Position numbers and translations under genes: made by a program. A model generated the notes under the pieces. That model was not told where the DNA came from. It made no database searches and saw only the letters and a list, made by a program, of their open reading frames with translations. From the NCBI GenBank assembly GCA_020555865.1, contig JAJCJJ010000003.1, forward strand, positions 124,001-188,000: a DNA stretch of 64,000 nucleotides, in the 5' to 3' direction. Shown here piece by piece: positions 61,801-64,000 of the stretch (position 1 is the stretch's first letter; each line of letters opens with the position of its first letter). Source of the stretch: a bacterium 210917-DFI.7.65 (GTDB lineage: Bacteria; Bacillota; Clostridia; Oscillospirales; Oscillospiraceae).

Positions 61801-62864
61801 CGATGGAAAACATCAAAAAGACCGCTATTCAGGAGATTGCAGTCACAAATGAAACCGCTGGTATCAAGTTTACCGTGCCCACTGATTTTGCCAATGAGGA
61901 TAACTACTCCATCGGCGCGCTGGCGCTGACATGGGTGGAAAAGTCCTCCGGCGGCGGTGGCGGCGGGACCACGACGCGCTATACGCTGCACTATGAATCC
62001 AACGGCGGCACGGAATACGACAGCGAGCGCTATACGCGCAACACGGAGGTGCGTCTGGAGAAGGTGCCGGTGCGGGAAGGCTATACCTTCACCGGCTGGT
62101 ATGCAGACAAGGACCTGACAGAGAAAATCAGCACGATCAAAATGACCTCGAACAAGACGGTCTATGCCGGCTGGGAAGCCACTGGCGTGCCGGACTGGCT
62201 CAACGGTGCGGATCATTTTGCCTATATTATCGGTGACGACGAAGGCTATGTCCGTCCGCTGGCCAACGTCACCCGTGCGGAAACGGCGGCGATTTTCTTC
62301 CGGTTGCTGAAAGAGGATGTGCGGGAAGAGTATTTAACCGACCGGAGCGGCTTTGCCGATGTGGAGCAGGGAGCATGGTACAACAAGGCAGTATCCACGA
62401 TGGCGGCGCTGGGGGTGGTAAAAGGGTATACTGAGGATACGTTTGCGCCCCACGAAGCCATTACCCGCGCGGAGTTTGCGGCAATCTGCGCCCGGTTCGA
62501 TACCGGAACGAGCGACGGCGAGAGCAGCTTTACGGACATTTCCGGGCACTGGGCTGAAAGCGAAATCCGGCGTGCAGCGCAGCTGGGGTGGATACAGGGC
62601 GACCCGGACGGACGTTTCCGCCCGAATGCGCCGATCACACGGGCGGAGGCGATGACGATCATCAACCGTGTTTTGAACCGTTTGCCGGAGGAGAAAGAAG
62701 ACCTTCTGGCAGGGATGAAGGAGTGGCCGGATGCTCTTCCGGGAGCCTGGTATTACCTGGCGGTACAGGAAGCGACGAACAGCCACGCCTACGAAGGCAA
62801 AGGCGAAGTTTATGAGCGCTGGACAGCGCTGAATGTAAATCCTGATTGGACAGAGTATCAATAA
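58878..62864 (+). CDS. large SLH-anchored surface protein with beta-helix and InlB-type repeat
   Basis: 1328 aa. Signal peptide of about 25 residues (MKKRCLSVLLALCMALTMAP ... AFA). Residues about 60-640 are a long right-handed beta-helix-like region marked by repeated GGG turns (IFGGGDRENDVTG, AYGGGRCSDVSG, IVGGGLVDQNERT, FVYGGGNSESGS). At about 1036-1098 is one Listeria-Bacteroides (Flg_new/InlB B) repeat (LHYESNGGTEYDSERYTRNT ... GYTFTGWYADKDLTE). Three SLH repeats close the protein (from about 1107). Probably an adhesin or glycan-interacting wall protein. AAGGAG is 12 bases from this ATG; see the minicistron finding. Confidence 0.9.
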   Translation: MKKRCLSVLLALCMALTMAPAVAFAEEKTDPAIPADAIYVSQEGDTDGDGTSAGSALNFDMAMANAKDGDVFAVVGTVEMENWTTPEANITIQGTDENAVLKFAGYGSTTEVWLSLQGDLTVKDLTLEFSKQQYTVPENGGPSLPAFIFANGHTLHLTETAVIDTPEWKESPKSSSSRMVKSSVYIFGGGDRENDVTGDTHLVLEMKLKNEESFIYAYGGGRCSDVSGNTNVKLMGENVHVRSIVGGGLVDQNERTANVGGNTNITISGGAWAGDTKVSSTDPDTVAVAGGGHILSNDPSVIGTNSDIQTATANVAGAVNIVLNDITGEQVDCIVGGCYDAGRSRATIITGTTGPIKIDIDDCQFQNVWHRIFGGGYISYGSENRMIQVNGDVTIAANNSLVQFVYGGGNSESGSALSLVTGNVDMTLTNCTGGNANGVYLRRGIFVSGWDRTSSGPNMVLGDATLTLKNVHAPNIHATGDGAGVKGKVVIDVYGGGSTDTIDERIYNSYQDNTTVGRHPNATLNIYGEVPLTSIGSMTQVNITSGSTLKQHREETMLFGRWGSGLTNNVSLASDARLELYEGTSRQEGFTTYVTCNQIDGNFEALGTLYIRDDTKKKTGYMIVGGTVTTGENSVFETDAPRENRDFIHSKTQHEAGAAKFDFPQGESVQPVLSAVDAAAVLPSFQGYEHRWYLGAKPFILKPVELTKYIADEDHNHDDPTEPSNCFPDPRFEGLSDDAEIRVGGQLWNKAEHNGQYPFVINYYEEDGTLLADDHKPGTYVAKVEPSDGIKLDNITINGSKLKTEDSLLHIRGISDAASMEDIDHLASKVVAKAPSQKVTESTAVIPESTGYLVNNIAGQQLNPGADIRLLHDELLSAGNGEDTFMKALQQRLEGTLEGAAESDIKVEADPNRQYAMKYLDLIDANDSNLLVCAQSEYSIYLPYPAGTDQNTEFALYRFDSLNRTYTEADSGDSAMENIKKTAIQEIAVTNETAGIKFTVPTDFANEDNYSIGALALTWVEKSSGGGGGGTTTRYTLHYESNGGTEYDSERYTRNTEVRLEKVPVREGYTFTGWYADKDLTEKISTIKMTSNKTVYAGWEATGVPDWLNGADHFAYIIGDDEGYVRPLANVTRAETAAIFFRLLKEDVREEYLTDRSGFADVEQGAWYNKAVSTMAALGVVKGYTEDTFAPHEAITRAEFAAICARFDTGTSDGESSFTDISGHWAESEIRRAAQLGWIQGDPDGRFRPNAPITRAEAMTIINRVLNRLPEEKEDLLAGMKEWPDALPGAWYYLAVQEATNSHAYEGKGEVYERWTALNVNPDWTEYQ

Positions 62865-62900
62865 AAGCGAATAGGTTGGAAGGAAGAGGATTATTTGCAA

Positions 62901-62943
62901 ACAGCCGCCCCCGTCATTTGGATGGGGCTGGCTGTTTTTTTCT
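62901..62943 (+). terminator. intrinsic terminator
   Basis: ACAGCC...GGCTGT outer stem with an inner CCCC/GGGG, followed by TTTTTTTC. Ends the large surface-protein gene. Confidence 0.85.
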
Positions 62944-63024
62944 GTTGGTTGTACAGATCTATACAACATTTGGTAAAAGAATAGCGTTTTATGAAGAAGG
63001 TTCGAAAAGAAGGGGGCGGAGTCT

Positions 63025-63276
63025 TTGACGGAAATTGTTGTGGCACTGATTACGGGCGGGCTGGCATTGGCGGGAGTATTGTGGAGCAGCCATACCGCAG
63101 TTTGCCGAATGCACAGCGAAGTGGAAAAGGCGCAGGCTATTACCAATACAAAATTGGAGGAATTGACGCGCGAGGTGCGGGAGCATAACCATTTTGCACA
63201 ACGTATGCCGGTGGTGGAAGAACAGATCAAGGTCATAAACCATAGGATCGGGGATCTGGAAAACTATCATAAATAG
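63025..63276 (+). CDS. small membrane coiled-coil protein (phage lysis-cassette-like)
   Basis: 83 aa. A TTG start (63025) follows AAGGGGGCGGAG. One membrane helix (TEIVVALITGGLALAGVLWS), then a coiled coil (VEKAQAITNTKLEELTREVR ... QIKVINHRIGDLE). This is the layout of small holin-associated or XhlA-like proteins found in prophage lysis regions, but no other phage gene is near. Likely a relic of mobile DNA or a domesticated membrane regulator between two surface-protein genes. Confidence 0.7.
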   Translation: MTEIVVALITGGLALAGVLWSSHTAVCRMHSEVEKAQAITNTKLEELTREVREHNHFAQRMPVVEEQIKVINHRIGDLENYHK

Positions 63277-63370
63277 TTCCTTCCGGTCGTTCGCGCTGTG
63301 TTTGTTGCGTTCCGTGCTTGTTTTCATTGGGAGCATGTAAACATGATCTGCATTTAGGTAGAACTGTTTA

Positions 63371-63396
63371 GAGGCCGCTTATAGGGCGGCCTTTTG
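63371..63396 (+). terminator. intrinsic terminator
   Basis: GGCCGC pairs with GCGGCC across TTATAGG, followed by TTTT. It ends the small membrane protein transcript. Confidence 0.7.
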
Positions 63397-63446
63397 AGCG
63401 CTAAGATGCAATCAGTGCGAGTCTCAAAAAACGAACCAGATTTTTC

Positions 63447-63752
63447 CAGCCGCTGTCTACCCTGTCTACCGGATGTCTACCCAAATGGGAAAGGAAAACA
63501 ACTGGGGGATAAGAGATGGAGGGAAAGCGGAGGCAGCGCCTGCCGGCGAAATGTCTACCAAATTGAAAGACCATACGTTTTGCAATCCCCGGAAAGGCCG
63601 CTGTGGTGCGGCTTTCCGGGGATTTTACTTTACGGTCAAAGAGGTGCTATGCGGTATTTATGAACCGGCATTTTAGAGGAAAAACGGGTTATTTGTGCCA
63701 AGTTGGATCACTTTTTGGAGCAAAACGATCAAAAAAGGAGGACTACCGAACC
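63447..63752 (+). promoter_or_regulatory. leader of S-layer gene 2, near-duplicate of the leader at 37741
   Basis: Same order and spacing as the first leader: TGTCTACC at 63454, 63463, 63474 and 63552, and the terminator hairpin AATCCCCGGAAAG / CTTTCCGGGGATT at 63584-63626 followed by TTTACTTT. Next come the TCAAAGAGGTGCTATGCGGT block and AGGAGGACTACCGAACC before the ATG. First repeat to ATG is exactly 299 bases in both. The most diverged part lies between the third and fourth TGTCTACC. Confidence 0.75.
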
Positions 63753-64000
63753 ATGAAGAATCTGAAAAAGGTTCTGTCCCTGGTGTTGGCGCTGGCCATG
63801 GCATTGAGCCTGATGACCGCCGCCTTCGCCGCGGACGCGAGTGACTACAAGGATTACAATGAAGTCACCTACAAAGAAGCAGTTGATGTTATGACTGCCG
63901 CCGGCGTGTTCAACGGCAGCGACAGCGGAAACTTCAACCCCACGGACACGCTGAACCGTGAGCAGGCTGCGAAGATCATTACCTACATGCTGCTGGGCCA
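63753..64000 (+). CDS. S-layer-homology surface protein (S-layer protein 2), truncated by window end
   Basis: First 82 codons only. The signal peptide is identical to that of S-layer protein 1 (MKNLKKVLSLVLALAMALSL...AFA), and the first SLH repeat differs only in a few residues (YNEVTYKEAVDVMTAAGVFN for YSKVTYKEAVDVMTAAGIFN). ATG at 63753 after AGGAGG. Belongs with 38058-40787 to a paralogous surface-protein family sharing leader and export signal. Confidence 0.92.
   Translation, partial: MKNLKKVLSLVLALAMALSLMTAAFAADASDYKDYNEVTYKEAVDVMTAAGVFNGSDSGNFNPTDTLNREQAAKIITYMLLG

Overview
The window looks like a chromosome segment from a high-GC (roughly 55-60%) gut-type Clostridia, most likely Oscillospiraceae (relatives of Oscillibacter, Flavonifractor or Intestinimonas). 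The reasons are AGGAGG-type ribosome sites with frequent TTG/GTG starts, S-layer-homology (SLH) surface proteins with the typical Oscillospiraceae N-terminus, a HrcA/CIRCE-controlled groESL, ParB/parS, and a mre-mrdA-min-maf style morphogenesis neighbourhood. This placement is inference from gene content and protein style; no rRNA is present.

Region 1 (1-13.7 kb) is accessory in character. It holds seven copies of a multi-hairpin interspersed repeat, a probable type I toxin-antitoxin pair (28-aa hydrophobic peptide plus convergent antisense RNA), several ribbon-helix-helix and XRE regulators with visible operators, and a four-part module (two ribbon-helix-helix genes, repeat, about 90-aa protein) present twice in inverted orientation, 9.5 kb apart. 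Between the two modules lie lepA (with a duplicated 3' end beside it), pta and a zinc/cadmium efflux operon (ArsR-type repressor, HMA protein, P1B-ATPase). A promoter- and terminator-bounded structured RNA of about 350 nt closes the region.

Region 2 (13.7-37.6 kb) is mainly housekeeping: a DUF1538 membrane protein with PII-like partner behind a terminator-bearing leader, a GH3 lipoprotein, a GIY-YIG protein, aspS, hisS, a methylglyoxal-synthase-like pseudoenzyme, minD, rsmG, mscL, serS, parB, parA with two parS sites, a GH13 amylase, mrdA-mreD-mreC, maf, a U32 peptidase/RlhA-like protein and zapA. parAB, rsmG and parS suggest an origin-proximal position.

Region 3 (37.7-46.1 kb) has an S-layer gene with a long leader, a frameshifted phage-like gene, an RlmL-like methyltransferase, a diacylglycerol kinase-like protein and groESL.

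Region 4 (46.2-58 kb) is a potassium island: kdpDE, a Ktr/Trk uptake pair, and kdpFABC with an unknown gene coupled to kdpC. The two divergent control regions share a TTAA-N7-TTAA element that is a good candidate KdpE box.

Region 5 (58-64 kb) has a Met-Glu-Val tRNA cluster with a consensus promoter, a 1328-aa beta-rich SLH surface protein behind an operator array, a small coiled-coil membrane protein, and the start of a second S-layer gene whose leader and signal peptide nearly duplicate those at 37.7 kb. The strongest candidates for new biology are the duplicated regulator/repeat module, the repeat family, the type I toxin-antitoxin pair, the unassigned RNA, and the shared S-layer leader.
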